Source: Pectobacterium carotovorum (GTDB taxonomy: Bacteria > Pseudomonadota > Gammaproteobacteria > Enterobacterales > Enterobacteriaceae). From it: DNA of 64,000 bases. The notes beneath the pieces were generated by a model. The model ran no database searches. It saw nothing but the letters and a program-made list of their open reading frames with translations, and had not been told where the DNA came from. Position numbers and translations under genes: made by a program. Of the stretch, positions 54,956 to 63,832 are shown piece after piece. The stretch covers positions 186,001 to 250,000 of the forward strand of contig NZ_JAXAFK010000002.1 of NCBI RefSeq assembly GCF_033898505.1, in the 5' to 3' direction. Within the stretch, counting starts at the first letter, position 1; each line of letters opens with the position of its first letter.

Positions 54956-55462
54956 ATGGAACGTTTTATTGAGAATCTGATGTATTCATCGCGCTGGCTG
55001 CTTGCCCCTGTTTATCTCGGGCTGTCGCTCGGATTGCTGGCGCTGGCGATCAAGTTTTTCCAGGAGGTGTTCCACGTCCTGCCCAACATCCTGGATATCG
55101 CTGAAGCGGATTTGGTGCTGGTACTGCTGTCACTGATCGATATGACGCTGGTCGGCGGGTTGTTGGTGATGGTGATGTTGTCCGGTTACGAGAACTTTGT
55201 CTCGGCGCTGGATATCTCCCAAGGCAGAGAAAAGCTGAACTGGCTCGGTAAGATGGACTCCGGCTCGCTGAAAAATAAAGTGGCTGCCTCGATTGTCGCT
55301 ATCTCGTCTATCCACCTGCTGCGTGTGTTCATGGATGCCCGCAATATCCCGGATAACAAATTGATGTGGTACGTGATTATCCATTTGACGTTTGTGCTGT
55401 CTGCACTTGTCATGGGGTATCTGGATCGCATGTCGCGTTACGAGAAAAGCAAAACGGCATAA
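54956..55462 (+). CDS. yqhA: YqhA family inner membrane protein (UPF0114)
   Basis: A 168-residue membrane protein with about four helices: [70 protein letters not shown] and the final [17 protein letters not shown]. The length and motifs match UPF0114/YqhA. Function unknown. It is transcribed alone, about 95 bases before curA. Confidence 0.92.
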   Translation: MERFIENLMYSSRWLLAPVYLGLSLGLLALAIKFFQEVFHVLPNILDIAEADLVLVLLSLIDMTLVGGLLVMVMLSGYENFVSALDISQGREKLNWLGKMDSGSLKNKVAASIVAISSIHLLRVFMDARNIPDNKLMWYVIIHLTFVLSALVMGYLDRMSRYEKSKTA

Positions 55463-55556
55463 TGAACGCCGCACGGTTTGCGTAGCCAGAAGAAAAAACC
55501 GATCCTATTGTTAATGAAGTGATTTTATCAACACACTTTGTTTAACGGAGGATACG

Positions 55557-56594
55557 ATGCCGCAAACCGATCAAATTAACCGCCGTGTGGTTCTGGCTCA
55601 GCGCCCGCACGGCGAGCCGAAACAAGATACTTTTCGTCTGGAACAGCAGGCCATTCCGCAGGTCGATACGGGGCATATCCTGCTGCGTACGGTGTTCCTT
55701 TCCCTTGACCCTTATATGCGTGGCCGCATGAGCGACGCCCCTTCTTATGCCAAACCCGTCGAACTGAATGACGTGATGGTCGGTGGGACAATCAGCCGCG
55801 TGGTGGAATCAAAGCACCCGGATTATCAGACCGGTGACTGGGTGCTGTCCTTCAGCGGCTGGCAGGATTATGCGATTTCCGACGGCAAAGGATTAACGAA
55901 TCTGGGTCAGTCGCCGACGAATCCTTCCTACGCATTGGGCGTGCTGGGTATGCCGGGCTTCACCGCGTATATGGGGCTGACGGATATCGGTCAGCCGAAA
56001 ACGGGTGAAACGCTGGTGGTCGCTGCCGCGACCGGCCCGGTCGGTGCGACGGTTGGTCAGATCGGGAAATTGAAAGGCTGCCGGGTTGTTGGCGTGGCAG
56101 GTGGGGCGGAGAAATGCCGCTACGCGGTTGAAGTTCTGGGGTTTGACGTTTGCCTCGATCACCGGGCGGATGATTTTGCAGAACAGCTGAAACAAGCCTG
56201 CCCGCAGGGAATCGATATTTACTTTGAAAACGTCGGTGGGAAAGTCTTTGATGCCGTGCTGCCGTTGTTGAATACCTCGGCGCGTATTCCCGTGTGCGGG
56301 TTAGTCTCCGGCTACAATGCAACAGGGCTGCCAGATGGGCCAGACCGCTTACCGCTGCTGATGGGGACTATCCTGAAGAAACGTATTCGGATGCAGGGAT
56401 TCATTATCTTTGATGATTATGGCCACCGTTTCGATGAGTTCTGGAAGGATGTGTCGCCGTGGGTGGAGGAAGGTAAGATCAAATACCGCGAAGAGATTGT
56501 CGACGGATTGGAAAATGCACCCGAAGCCTTTATCGGCCTGCTACACGGTCGTAACTTCGGCAAATTAGTAGTCAGAGTCGGACCCGACGCCTGA
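55557..56594 (+). CDS. curA: NADPH-dependent oxidoreductase, CurA-like
   Basis: A 345-residue zinc-independent medium-chain reductase. Features are the N-terminal RVVLAQRPHGEPKQDTFRLE, the DPYMRGRMSD motif, the nucleotide-binding ATGPVGATVGQIGKLKGCRVVGVAGG and FIIFDDYGHRF. E. coli CurA (YncB) reduces curcumin and related enones with NADPH; this protein likely reduces alpha,beta-unsaturated ketones. GGAGG lies before the ATG; a terminator follows. Confidence 0.94.
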   Translation: MPQTDQINRRVVLAQRPHGEPKQDTFRLEQQAIPQVDTGHILLRTVFLSLDPYMRGRMSDAPSYAKPVELNDVMVGGTISRVVESKHPDYQTGDWVLSFSGWQDYAISDGKGLTNLGQSPTNPSYALGVLGMPGFTAYMGLTDIGQPKTGETLVVAAATGPVGATVGQIGKLKGCRVVGVAGGAEKCRYAVEVLGFDVCLDHRADDFAEQLKQACPQGIDIYFENVGGKVFDAVLPLLNTSARIPVCGLVSGYNATGLPDGPDRLPLLMGTILKKRIRMQGFIIFDDYGHRFDEFWKDVSPWVEEGKIKYREEIVDGLENAPEAFIGLLHGRNFGKLVVRVGPDA

Positions 56595-56602
56595 TACATC
56601 GG

Positions 56603-56627
56603 ACTCGCCGCTGTGGCGGCGAGTTTT
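56603..56627 (+). terminator. Intrinsic terminator after curA
   Basis: ACTCGCCGC pairs perfectly with GCGGCGAGT around a 4-base loop and is followed by TTT. It separates curA from the type VI module read from the other strand. Confidence 0.8.
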
Positions 56628-56644
56628 GCGCTAGACAGAGTGTG

Positions 56645-56947
56645 TTACCAGTACGGGCAGATAGTCACGCGTGTATAGAAACTGCCTGAGTAATACATGA
56701 GAATAACAAGGTAGGTAATTATTCTTGGTGGTGTTCGTTTAACCAAAAGAAAAGGGATAGACAAAGGAATGATAATAAAATTTGAAAAACTATCAGCATA
56801 GCTTCTCGGGTTTTCACAAAAATTTTTAAGTGAGCTGTCACCAAATAGCCATTCATATTCGATTGATGAAAAAGCATGAATTAAAAAAAGACATAGGACA
56901 GAATAAGTATAAAAATAGATATTATATATGTGATTTTTACTAATCAT
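56645..56947 (-). CDS. DUF2645-like membrane protein, copy B (immunity candidate)
   Basis: A 100-residue membrane protein with AAGGAA before its ATG. It is a clear paralogue of the gene at 57483-57785: shared YSVLCLFLIHAFSSIEYEWL and PRIITYLVILMYYSGSFYTR. Three hydrophobic helices surround a short periplasmic loop with conserved Cys. The family resembles YjeO/DUF2645. Position downstream of hcp and the lysozyme-like gene makes it a candidate immunity protein; a duplicate of the nearer copy. Confidence 0.7.
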   Translation of the reverse strand: MISKNHIYNIYFYTYSVLCLFLIHAFSSIEYEWLFGDSSLKNFCENPRSYADSFSNFIIIPLSIPFLLVKRTPPRIITYLVILMYYSGSFYTRVTICPYW

Positions 56948-56990
56948 GCTTTCAAATTCCTTTTTTAATTTTTATGAAAAATGAATGTTA

Positions 56991-57422
56991 CTATTTAATA
57001 AATGAGATATCAATCGTTCTATTTTTATCATCTTGTATTAGATTAACCTCATCATGTCCTTTTACCCATACTTCACTTATATTTCCGTAACTCCATGGGA
57101 TGCTTTTGGTTTTTTTAAATCCAATCGTCTCTATGTATTTTATCAATTCAGCTTTACGCTCAGGCATTGGGTTATAAAAAATTACGCCATTGGTTAATCG
57201 CTGCGTGCCATCTGGTGAGTAATAGTAAAATTCGTAGTTGTCAGAAATAATAGGTATGTCTTTTACTTCATCTAGGGTTAAAGTATAATGTGTAAAATAA
57301 TCATCTTCTTTGTAGTGGTAGCTTTCTTCGTAGAATAAGCCTGCGGAAATAATAAATACGCCAATTGAGAAAAATAGTAAAAATATTGCTTTTATTAAGT
57401 CACTATATTTAAATTTCAACAT
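56991..57422 (-). CDS. Membrane-anchored hypothetical protein in T6SS module
   Basis: About 143 residues from the ATG at 57422; a TTG at 57443 in frame is an alternative. An N-terminal hydrophobic anchor (AIFLLFFSIGVFIISAGLF) precedes a periplasmic domain (EDDYFTHYTLTLDEVKDIPIISDNYEFYYYSPDGT). It lies between the two DUF2645-like genes. It may be a second immunity-type protein acting in the periplasm; family unknown. Confidence 0.6.
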   Translation of the reverse strand: MLKFKYSDLIKAIFLLFFSIGVFIISAGLFYEESYHYKEDDYFTHYTLTLDEVKDIPIISDNYEFYYYSPDGTQRLTNGVIFYNPMPERKAELIKYIETIGFKKTKSIPWSYGNISEVWVKGHDEVNLIQDDKNRTIDISFIK

Positions 57423-57482
57423 ATTATTGTCTTTTTTATTCAACTCGTCAATTTTATTGGTTTATATTTTACTCAAAATAAA

Positions 57483-57785
57483 CTAATTTGGACAAAGACT
57501 GATTCGTGTATAAAAACGGTATGAATGATATCCGAGGATGATAAGGTAAGTAATGATTCTAGGTAGGCTTCTTTTAAAAATGAAAAAAGGGATAGATAAA
57601 GGAACGATAATGATACTGAAAAAGCCATCAGCATCGGCTTCCGGCACTTCACAGAAATCTGCAACTGAGTCGCCATCTATCATCCATTCATATTCGATAG
57701 TAGAAAAAGCATTGATTAAAAAAAGGCATAACGCAGAATAGGCATAAAAATAGACATGATAGAGGAATTTTTTTGCTCGTGACAT
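57483..57785 (-). CDS. DUF2645-like membrane protein, copy A (immunity candidate)
   Basis: About 100 residues from the ATG at 57785, with GGAGA before it; the ATG at 57806 lacks a site. It has three hydrophobic helices: YHVYFYAYSALCLFLINAF, FSIIIVPLSIPFFIF and PRIITYLIILGYHSY, and an acidic, cysteine-containing loop DFCEVPEADADG. It is the nearest gene downstream of the putative effector (about 30 bases). A membrane protein that blocks a periplasmic toxin would fit immunity; this is inferred. Confidence 0.72.
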   Translation of the reverse strand: MSRAKKFLYHVYFYAYSALCLFLINAFSTIEYEWMIDGDSVADFCEVPEADADGFFSIIIVPLSIPFFIFKRSLPRIITYLIILGYHSYRFYTRISLCPN

Positions 57786-57813
57786 TGATATTTCTCCTGG
57801 CTGCATGTTTATC

Positions 57814-58560
57814 CTATGGTTTCTGCATAACAGTTGTACTGCTATAAAGCAATTTTGTTACTTTTTCACGATGATTTAGCATTGTTCTACCGTACGATGT
57901 CCAGTCCCTTTCTTTCTTAGCACTTTTTTCTGCATTTATCGATCGAATAAAGTCACTGTGTCTACGTTCAATACCTCTGTTGTAGCGTGAACCCGCCAGG
58001 ATGAACTGCTCGTCGGTTAAGTTCAACGTGTCAGTGCCGGGGTAATCATAATTTATTAACTCGTAAAGGTGGCGTGCAACCATAGTAAGATTGAAATTAT
58101 CTTTATTTAGACAAACCGAGATGTACATTGCTTCAGCATTTTTCAATTCACTGGGGTTTTTATCAAAAATCTCGGCAACCACCCTAATTTGCATAGCAAT
58201 AATACCTATTGATGTTTTCTCAGGAGGTGGTGTAGCTGTCTCTTGGTTTGTCCAGTTACTATAGGTATGCTTAGACTGCCTGTAAAATAAAACTGGATAT
58301 TTAAGATAGTCAATCATTCCTCCTGCTTCGGTATGAGCGACCAAAGCAAGGAGCGTTGCTGGAATTTTATACTGCCTGGCAATTTCTTTTATTTTCTCTT
58401 TATGGAAAATAATATAACTATCCTTGTATTTGTTTAAATAGTCAGCTCCGCCAAACGTTTTCCACCAAGCGAAGTCAATAGGCGACCAGCGTGGGTAGTT
58501 CTTTCCCCAATCGGAAAAACTCAGGTCGCATTCGTTGATAATTTCATTGATCTTATTCAT
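57814..58560 (-). CDS. Lysozyme-like putative T6SS effector
   Basis: A 248-residue protein without signal peptide, placed 6 bases after hcp with no strong ribosome site of its own, so coupled translation is likely. Two stretches look like a lytic transglycosylase/lysozyme fold: ATLLALVAHTEAGG with candidate catalytic Glu78, and GSRYNRG at 181-186 like the YNaG motif of SLT enzymes. A soluble protein exported with Hcp would reach the target periplasm and cut peptidoglycan there. Function inferred; the following DUF2645-like genes are the immunity candidates. Confidence 0.7.
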   Translation of the reverse strand: MNKINEIINECDLSFSDWGKNYPRWSPIDFAWWKTFGGADYLNKYKDSYIIFHKEKIKEIARQYKIPATLLALVAHTEAGGMIDYLKYPVLFYRQSKHTYSNWTNQETATPPPEKTSIGIIAMQIRVVAEIFDKNPSELKNAEAMYISVCLNKDNFNLTMVARHLYELINYDYPGTDTLNLTDEQFILAGSRYNRGIERRHSDFIRSINAEKSAKKERDWTSYGRTMLNHREKVTKLLYSSTTVMQKP

Positions 58561-58566
58561 GGTTTA

Positions 58567-59046
58567 TCAGTACATATTCTCAGTCAATATGCTGTACCCC
58601 GATGTACCTGCAATATTGTGTTGGCAGGTAATGCTTTCATAACGCAGGCTCAGGGTTTCAAATGGCTGCATATCGTTATGTGTCAATGAGTTGGGATTCT
58701 GATTAGAGAGGTTGACAATAGACGCATCCCTTAATGTGATTGTCATGTAGTTCTCTTGCGTCCCGCTGGCGGAGGTACGGTAATACCTCAATTCAACTTC
58801 CATTAGCTCATTGTTGGCGATGCTGGTTAGCAAGAGTGGTGTAGATTTATCAACGACTTTGGTTACGGAAAAGGGATGATGATTGACGTGTCGATCTCTT
58901 GATAAGTCGTAATTCGTTGCATAAACAAAAATCTCATCTTCGTGACCAGATATATGTTTATTTCCTACCGAGTCGATACTTAAGCATCCTTCAGAGATCA
59001 ACCCCTGAATTTTTCCGGTGATCTTCATGAAAATAGAATTAGCCAT
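58567..59046 (-). CDS. hcp: Hcp family type VI secretion tube protein
   Basis: A 159-residue Hcp protein, the subunit of the secreted T6SS tube. The N-terminal MKITGKIQGLISEGCLS and internal FSVTKVVDKSTPLLLTSIANNE are typical, as is the conserved FETLSLRYESITC near the end. GGGAG before the ATG. It is an orphan copy: no core T6SS genes lie in the window. It heads a four-gene downstream module with a lysozyme-like gene and membrane proteins, as seen for Hcp-linked effectors. Confidence 0.92.
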   Translation of the reverse strand: MANSIFMKITGKIQGLISEGCLSIDSVGNKHISGHEDEIFVYATNYDLSRDRHVNHHPFSVTKVVDKSTPLLLTSIANNELMEVELRYYRTSASGTQENYMTITLRDASIVNLSNQNPNSLTHNDMQPFETLSLRYESITCQHNIAGTSGYSILTENMY

Positions 59047-59380
59047 TCGTGTAACTCCCTGTTAAACAATCCTTGTTGGGAAAGTTATAACGTAAATCTT
59101 GATTGAATAGAAGAAGAACTCGAAGGTTTAATAATAAATATGACTTCAGTTATGTCACCATCCTGAAAGAAATTAATATAATCGTTTGTTTTCTATAGGC
59201 AATATTGGTTAATATGAATTTAGTTATATTGCTAATTATATTAAAAGAGTAAAATAAATATCCGAGAGACGCTGATTAAATAAAGGTGTGTAGTTAAATG
59301 CGTTATGTGTTTAATTAAATCGATGTGCTATTGATATCTCGCCGCTGGCACGGCGAGATGTATTATTTATTCAGGTTTTA
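59047..59380. other. Intergenic with stem-loop, between ubiI and hcp
   Basis: About 330 AT-rich bases. A perfect 9-bp stem (ATCTCGCCG/CGGCGAGAT) lies at 59336-59359 with a 6-base loop. It follows the ubiI stop on the minus strand and probably ends that operon, although the U-tract is weak. The hcp promoter should lie in the lower-coordinate-to-higher side upstream of 59046. No gene seen. Confidence 0.5.
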
Positions 59381-60592
59381 CTATTTCCCGACGCTAAGCC
59401 AGTCTGGGAGATCGTGTAATCCCATTGCCTGACGTACCAGCGTGGGTTTAATGCCTGGCAGTTTATCCGCCAGCACCAGACCGACATCGCGCAGTAGCTT
59501 TTTCGCCGGATTGTCACCGTCAAACAGTTCGCGGAACCCCTGCATACTGGCGAGCATCACCGCGGCGCTGTGTTTGCGGCGGCGCTCATAGCGTCGCAGG
59601 TAAAGATGTTGCCCGATGTCTTTGCCCTGCGCCTGTAAACGCTTCAGCTCCGCAATCAGCTCGGCGACATCCATGAAGCCCAGATTGACGCCTTGTCCTG
59701 CCAGCGGATGAATGGTGTGCGCCGCGTCGCCGACCAGCACCAGTCGGTGTGCTGCGAAACTGCGAGCGTAGCGTCCGGTCAGCGGGAGAGTCTGGCGTTC
59801 GCTTTCCAGCTCACACAGCCCCAGTCGCATATCAAACGCCATGGCGACCTGACGATTGAATTCTTCTACAGGCAGGTTCTGCATCGCCTGAGCCTGTTCC
59901 GGCGAAAGCGACCAGACAATCGAACAAAGGTGAGGCTCGTCCAGCGGCAAGAACGCCAGAATACCGTCGCCGTGAAATGCCTGACGCGCGACAGATTGAT
60001 GGGGCTGTTCGGTACGAATGTTGGCGACCAGCGCGTGATGGCCGTAATCCCAAAAGGTCAGCGGAATATCCGCATGCTGACGTAGCCAAGAGTGCGCGCC
60101 ATCCGCACCCACCACCAGCCGGGCGGTCAGCATGCTGTCGTCCTGCAAGGTAATAAAGGCTTCGTTCTCGCCCCAGGCGACCTGTTTTAGCGATGCGGGA
60201 GAGAGCAGGGTGATGTCGCTTAACTGAGAGGCGCGTTGCCACAGAACCTGCTGAATCACCGGATTTTCAATGATATGCCCAAGATGGGAAAAGCCGAATT
60301 CTTCACCGCTAAAGCTGATTTTACCGAAGCTGTCTTTATCCCATACCTGCATATCGTTGTAAGGACTGACGCGTTGCGCCACGAGGTTTTCCCAGACGCC
60401 GATATGGCGCAGGAGACATTCACTGGCGGCATTGATGGCGGAGACGCGCAGGGCATGGTCTTTCCCGAGCGGCTGAGGTTCGGCCGCCTGTTTCTCCAGC
60501 ACGGCGATACGCAGGCCGCTGCCCTGTAAGCCGCAGGCCAGCGCCAGACCGACCATACCGCCACCGGCAATAACCACGTCGAATGATTGCAT
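59381..60592 (-). CDS. ubiI: UbiI, 2-polyprenylphenol hydroxylase
   Basis: A 403-residue FAD-dependent monooxygenase that hydroxylates the ring C5 in ubiquinone synthesis. N-terminal dinucleotide-binding VVIAGGGMVGLALACGL and the second FAD motif LVLVGDAAHTIHPLAGQGVNLG are present, with PDWLSVGK at the C-terminus. It is the last gene of the ygfB-pepP-ubiH-ubiI operon, 28 bases after ubiH, as in E. coli (formerly visC). Confidence 0.96.
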   Translation of the reverse strand: MQSFDVVIAGGGMVGLALACGLQGSGLRIAVLEKQAAEPQPLGKDHALRVSAINAASECLLRHIGVWENLVAQRVSPYNDMQVWDKDSFGKISFSGEEFGFSHLGHIIENPVIQQVLWQRASQLSDITLLSPASLKQVAWGENEAFITLQDDSMLTARLVVGADGAHSWLRQHADIPLTFWDYGHHALVANIRTEQPHQSVARQAFHGDGILAFLPLDEPHLCSIVWSLSPEQAQAMQNLPVEEFNRQVAMAFDMRLGLCELESERQTLPLTGRYARSFAAHRLVLVGDAAHTIHPLAGQGVNLGFMDVAELIAELKRLQAQGKDIGQHLYLRRYERRRKHSAAVMLASMQGFRELFDGDNPAKKLLRDVGLVLADKLPGIKPTLVRQAMGLHDLPDWLSVGK

Positions 60593-60620
60593 TTCCGTAT
60601 TTTCCTGTTGGCGAGCTTAA

Positions 60621-61799
60621 TTAACGTTCTACCCAGCCCAGCGTGCGACGGGCAAAGGCGTCGCGCATCAGCGGCAGGTTATTCATGGCGATGAGGCCCA
60701 GATTGCGGCTAACGGCCAGCGTGGCATAGCGGTTGGCGAATAGCCTGACCAGCCCATCGGTGATCGCCACTGTGGCGTGTTGATCGGGCACGCGCCGCTG
60801 CTGATAGCGGTCGAGCACCGTGTACTGGCCGAGATCCTGCTGATTTTTTGCTGCCTCGACGAGGGTTTCTGCCAGCGACATCACATCGCGAATCCCCAGA
60901 TTAAAGCCTTGTCCGGCAATCGGGTGCAGCGTTTGTGCCGCGTTACCCACCAGCGCCAGCCGATGGCTAATATGCTGGCTGGCCGTGAGTAAGCGCAGCG
61001 GGTAGCTGTGGCGTTCGCCGATGTGAGTGAACCGCCCCAGACGCCAGCCAAAAGCCTGCTGTAGCTGCTGGCAAAATTCAGCCTCGCTCCATCCATCGAC
61101 CTCATGTTGACGGTGTTTATCATGGCACCAGACGAGTGAGCAACGACCGTTACTCATCGGCAAGAGCGCCAGCGGGCCGTGCGGGGTAAACCGCTCGAAC
61201 GCGCGGCCGAGATGAGGTTCGGCCGTCGTCACATTGGCGATCGTCGCGATCTGATCATAATCATGCTGCTGCCATTGAATGCCGCAAGACTGCGACAGCA
61301 TGGAGCGCGAACCGTCGGCGGCAACCAGCAGTTGACCTGCTAGCTCGGTGCCGTCGTCCAGCGTTAGCGTCGCGTTATCCTGCGTCCGCGTGACGGCAAC
61401 CACTTTGGCCGGGCAGTGCAGGCGCACACCTGGGGCCTGTTGCAGCAGGGAAAACAGGCGTTGTCCGACGTCGTGCAGTTCAACTACATGACCTAAGGCC
61501 TGAACGTGATAGTCCGAGGCTTTCAGGTTCACCACACTAGCGTGCCCGCGTTCGCTGACGTGAATATCGGTTATCGCCGTTGCATTGCCTGAGAGCGCTT
61601 GCCAGATGCCTAGCGTTGCTAGCTGCTGGCGTGTACCTTCAGACAAGGCGATGGCGCGTGCGTCAAAGCCTGGATGTTCCTTGTCGAGCGGCGAATGTGC
61701 CTCGATAAGATCGACCGGGATTGTGCCCTGTGAAAGCCGAGAGATCGCCAGCGCCAGCGTCGCGCCCGCCATTCCGCCACCAACAATCATGACCGCCAT
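60621..61799 (-). CDS. ubiH: UbiH, 2-octaprenyl-6-methoxyphenol hydroxylase
   Basis: A 392-residue FAD-dependent hydroxylase of ubiquinone synthesis (ring C1). It shows MIVGGGMAGATLALAI at the start and LVGNAAQTLHPIAGQGFNLGIRD, with GN instead of the usual GD in the second FAD motif, as E. coli UbiH also has. Length matches. It lies between pepP (45 bases upstream) and ubiI. Confidence 0.96.
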   Translation of the reverse strand: MAVMIVGGGMAGATLALAISRLSQGTIPVDLIEAHSPLDKEHPGFDARAIALSEGTRQQLATLGIWQALSGNATAITDIHVSERGHASVVNLKASDYHVQALGHVVELHDVGQRLFSLLQQAPGVRLHCPAKVVAVTRTQDNATLTLDDGTELAGQLLVAADGSRSMLSQSCGIQWQQHDYDQIATIANVTTAEPHLGRAFERFTPHGPLALLPMSNGRCSLVWCHDKHRQHEVDGWSEAEFCQQLQQAFGWRLGRFTHIGERHSYPLRLLTASQHISHRLALVGNAAQTLHPIAGQGFNLGIRDVMSLAETLVEAAKNQQDLGQYTVLDRYQQRRVPDQHATVAITDGLVRLFANRYATLAVSRNLGLIAMNNLPLMRDAFARRTLGWVER

Positions 61800-61844
61800 G
61801 CTGTTGTCCTTTGCAATTATGCCGTTGCCCTTTGAAAGCGCTGC

Positions 61845-63170
61845 TTAGCGTTGCTTATCATGCTGCTGCGCCATGAGCGCTTCAATGTCATCGGCGTCTT
61901 TAACTACGCCAGCCGTCAGGTTTTCGTTGCCGTTTTCGGTGATCACGATGTTATCTTCGATACGCACGCCGATTCCCCGGTACTGCGGCGGCACTTTGGC
62001 ATCGGGCGCGATGTAAAGACCGGGCTCAATGGTCAGTACCATACCCGGCTCAAGCGGACGGCCTCGATCTGTCGTGCCGTAATCACCCACGTCGTGCACG
62101 TCCAGACCCAGCCAGTGGCTGAGGCCGTGCATGAAGAACTGGCGATGTGCCTGCTCGGCAATCAGCTCTTCCACTTCACCTTTCAGCACGCCGAGTTTGA
62201 TGAGTCCGCTGACCATAATGCGCACCACTTCTTCGTTTACTTCACGGATGCTGCGACCTGGGCCAAACAGTTCCAGCGCACGCAGCTGTGAGCGCAGCAC
62301 GAGGTCGTAAATGGCGCGCTGCGGCGCGGTAAACTTGCCGTTGACGGGGAAGGTACGGGTAATATCGCCGGCATAACTTTTGTATTCACAGCCCGCGTCA
62401 ATCAGCACCAGATCGCCGTCGCACATTTGCGTTTCGTTTTCGGTGTAATGCAGGATGCAGGCGTTCTCACCGCTGCCGACGATCGTGTTGTAAGACGGGT
62501 AGCGTGCGCCGTGGCGGGTAAATTCGTGGTGAATTTCGCCTTCAAGCTGATATTCATACATGCCGGGACGGCATTTTTGCATGGCGCGCGTGTGGGCCAG
62601 TGCCGTAATTTCACAGGCGCGGCGCATTACGCTGATTTCCGCAGGCGATTTGAACAGGCGCATCTCATGTACCCACGGACGCCAGTCGGTCAGCGTGGCG
62701 GGGGCAGCAAACCCCTGACGGGTGCCGTTGCGTAAAGTGTCCAGCGCGGCGAAGACCAGCTTGTCGGCATAATCGTACTGTCCTTGCGCGTGATACACCA
62801 CGTCCAGACCATTCAATAATAGGTGCAGCTGTGCGCCAATTTCGCCAAACGGCAGGGCGCGATCAACGCCGAGCTTGGCGGGTGCCGCTTCCTGACCAAG
62901 ACGGCGACCAAACCAGATCTCGGCCGTCAGATCGCGTACGCGGTTGAAGATCACGCTGTGATGATGCTTGGCATCGCTTTTTACCAGCAGCAGAACGGCT
63001 TCTGGTTCGTTGAATCCCGTGAAATACCAGAAATCACTATTTTGACGATAAGGATAGTCACTGTCGGCATTGCGCTGCGCTTCCGGCGCGGCAAAAATAA
63101 TCGCCGCGCTGCCCGGTGCCATTTTTTCCAACAGACCCTGACGACGACGAAGAAATTCTTGTGGGTTCAT
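61845..63170 (-). CDS. pepP: Xaa-Pro aminopeptidase
   Basis: Removes N-terminal residues preceding proline. The ATG at 63170 has GGAGCAGG and gives 441 residues, the E. coli length; the frame open to 63314 overlaps ygfB. Metal ligands of the pita-bread fold are visible: LIDAGCEYKSYAGDITRTF (two Asp), HGLSHWLGLDVHDVG (His), LTIEPGLYI and GVRIEDNIVIT (Glu residues). Part of the ygfB-pepP-ubiH-ubiI operon. Confidence 0.97.
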   Translation of the reverse strand: MNPQEFLRRRQGLLEKMAPGSAAIIFAAPEAQRNADSDYPYRQNSDFWYFTGFNEPEAVLLLVKSDAKHHHSVIFNRVRDLTAEIWFGRRLGQEAAPAKLGVDRALPFGEIGAQLHLLLNGLDVVYHAQGQYDYADKLVFAALDTLRNGTRQGFAAPATLTDWRPWVHEMRLFKSPAEISVMRRACEITALAHTRAMQKCRPGMYEYQLEGEIHHEFTRHGARYPSYNTIVGSGENACILHYTENETQMCDGDLVLIDAGCEYKSYAGDITRTFPVNGKFTAPQRAIYDLVLRSQLRALELFGPGRSIREVNEEVVRIMVSGLIKLGVLKGEVEELIAEQAHRQFFMHGLSHWLGLDVHDVGDYGTTDRGRPLEPGMVLTIEPGLYIAPDAKVPPQYRGIGVRIEDNIVITENGNENLTAGVVKDADDIEALMAQQHDKQR

Positions 63171-63244
63171 CACCTGCTCCTGAAAATAGTCCGTGCGGTT
63201 GCCTTTCCCTTCCGCTCTGAATGAGGCATGCCTTTCTACGTTAT

Positions 63245-63832
63245 TTAGTGCAGCGTTGGTTTTTGCTGTTCGGGCGCAGTCACAACGCGTTGGCTGGTAA
63301 ATTCGGTATGGCATAAAATGGCAGAAACGCGAACATACTCAATCACTTCTTCCAGTGATTGCTCCAGCTCTTCCTGGTCTTCATCTTCGTCGTAGCCCAG
63401 TTGTGCGATGTTGCGTAAATCTTCGATGGCTTCTTTCAGTTCGCCTTTGGCTTTGTTCAACTGCGGCTGAACCACGCCCAGCCCGAGCAGGAAGTGGTTG
63501 ACCCAGCCTGCCAGCGCGTCGGCGCGATCGAAGACACTCACTTCATCCAGTGAGTCGTCAGGCAGGAAAAGCTGGAACAGAAAGCCATCATCTTCCAGTG
63601 CTTCACGCGTGGCCTGGTACAGGTCCTGAAGCGGCTGCGACAGCGTTTGGGTAAACGCCATGCCTTCGTTAGTCAGTTCAAAAACCAGCGTTCTCCAACT
63701 GTCGTCATGGTTTCCACCACACAGCATCCCACTGATCAAACCGTGCATTTCTGCTGCGGTCAGCGCGACCTGCTGTTGGTGAAGCAGTTGGTCAAGGCCT
63801 TCATAGGCGGGAAACGTATTCTCTATAGACAT
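63245..63832 (-). CDS. ygfB: YgfB (UPF0149) protein
   Basis: A 195-residue acidic helical protein of the UPF0149 family, matching E. coli YgfB in length and in motifs such as [19 protein letters not shown] and [11 protein letters not shown], with an acidic [18 protein letters not shown]. It heads the pepP-ubiH-ubiI operon. In E. coli it is divergent from zapA, whose start would lie just beyond the right edge. Confidence 0.95.
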   Translation of the reverse strand: MSIENTFPAYEGLDQLLHQQQVALTAAEMHGLISGMLCGGNHDDSWRTLVFELTNEGMAFTQTLSQPLQDLYQATREALEDDGFLFQLFLPDDSLDEVSVFDRADALAGWVNHFLLGLGVVQPQLNKAKGELKEAIEDLRNIAQLGYDEDEDQEELEQSLEEVIEYVRVSAILCHTEFTSQRVVTAPEQQKPTLH

